Of a stretch of 7,004 bases of DNA, positions 6,744 to 7,004 are shown piece after piece (the stretch's first letter is position 1; each line of letters opens with the position of its first letter). The notes under the pieces are model-generated. The model searched no databases, was not told where the DNA came from, and was given only the letters and a program-made list of their open reading frames with translations. This DNA comes from Bacillota bacterium (GTDB taxonomy: Bacteria > Bacillota_A > Clostridia > Clostridiales > Clostridiaceae). A program made the position numbers and the translations under genes. The stretch is taken from the NCBI GenBank assembly GCA_021780795.1, contig JAJXYA010000193.1, positions 1-7,004 on the forward strand, given 5' to 3'.

Positions 6744-6749
6744 AGGGAG
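6744..6749 (+). promoter_or_regulatory. Ribosome binding site of argB
   Basis: AGGGAG with the following TGAT gives a good partial match to the anti-Shine-Dalgarno sequence, 5 bases before ATG 6755. It supports ATG 6755 over the TTG codon directly after it. Confidence 0.65.
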
Positions 6750-6754
6750 TGATT

Positions 6755-7004
6755 ATGTTGTTTAATGGTAATAACAGTATAAATATACAAAAAGCAAATT
6801 TGTTGACGCAAGCCTTACCGTATATTCAAGAGTATTCAGGCAAGACTATAGTAGTTAAATATGGCGGTAATGCCATGATAAACGAAGAATTAAAAAATAG
6901 TGTTATTAGTGATATAGTACTTTTAAATTGTGTAGGGATTAATGTAGTTGTAGTGCATGGAGGAGGACCTGAGATAAATGAGTTTTTGGGTAAAATAGGA
7001 AAAA
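6755..7004 (+). CDS. argB: Acetylglutamate kinase ArgB (3' end outside window)
   Basis: Eighty-three codons are visible and the frame is still open at the window edge; the family is usually about 290-300 residues. N-acetylglutamate kinase phosphorylates N-acetyl-L-glutamate with ATP, the second step of arginine (ornithine) biosynthesis, in the cytoplasm. The visible N-terminal part carries the amino-acid-kinase signature [11 protein letters not shown] (31-41), with the phosphate-binding lysine K35. It also has the glycine-rich [12 protein letters not shown] segment (64-75), which contacts substrate and ATP phosphates in this family. The extra N-terminal helix ([16 protein letters not shown]) is typical of the arginine-feedback-inhibited hexameric forms, though inhibition cannot be confirmed from 83 residues. 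The gene follows a terminator and its own leader, so it appears to start or sit near the start of an arginine operon continuing to the right. Confidence 0.93.
   Translation, partial: MLFNGNNSINIQKANLLTQALPYIQEYSGKTIVVKYGGNAMINEELKNSVISDIVLLNCVGINVVVVHGGGPEINEFLGKIGK

Noticed and set aside
6595..6754. T-box or other arginine-sensing riboswitch before argB
   Set aside because: The leader is too short and AT-rich, with no T-box sequence or specifier-loop structure; only a weak inverted repeat is present.
1..7004. CRISPR array, tRNA, rRNA, insertion sequence or prophage attachment site
   Set aside because: No regularly spaced direct repeats, cloverleaf-forming segments, transposase or integrase motifs were found by eye on either strand.

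Overview
The window looks like ordinary chromosome from a low-G+C Gram-positive anaerobe, most likely a Clostridium or close relative. The DNA is strongly AT-rich (about 30% G+C by eye, not computed). The coding sequences favour AGA, ATA and TTA codons, Shine-Dalgarno sites are strong and purine-rich, and intrinsic terminators have T-tracts. The pairing of clpS with a ClpA-type unfoldase and the argB sequence also fit a clostridium. All recognisable genes lie on the + strand.

Layout: (1) 1-3129 is the 3' part of a very large superfamily I helicase gene that begins before the window. It carries helicase motifs II to VI followed by a C-terminal PD-(D/E)XK-like nuclease domain of the Vsr/DUF559/MTES_1575 kind. 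(2) 3130-3219 holds a good SigA-type promoter and the ribosome binding site for a small nitroreductase gene (3220-3819) of the Frm2/Hbn1/CinD-like group. (3) 3820-4031 holds a long nested hairpin, read here as a terminator that may work in both directions, then an AT-rich promoter region. (4) 4032-6594 is a tight two-gene operon, clpS-clpA, encoding the N-degron adaptor and its double-ring AAA+ unfoldase. It closes with an intrinsic terminator whose stem overlaps the clpA stop codon. (5) 6595-6754 is an AT-rich leader, followed by the first 83 codons of argB (N-acetylglutamate kinase), which runs off the right edge.

The genes form at least three separate transcription units with no obvious shared pathway: DNA metabolism or defence, redox/nitro-compound handling, regulated proteolysis, and arginine biosynthesis. 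Only clpS and clpA clearly work together: ClpS is expected to deliver N-degron substrates to ClpA, which unfolds them into ClpP. clpP is not in the window.

I found no CRISPR array, tRNA, rRNA, insertion sequence or clear phage gene. The items most worth a second look are the helicase-nuclease fusion, whose family architecture overlaps with anti-phage helicase-nucleases, and the nested, mutually exclusive hairpins between the nitroreductase gene and clpS. Neither can be called a new system from this sequence alone.
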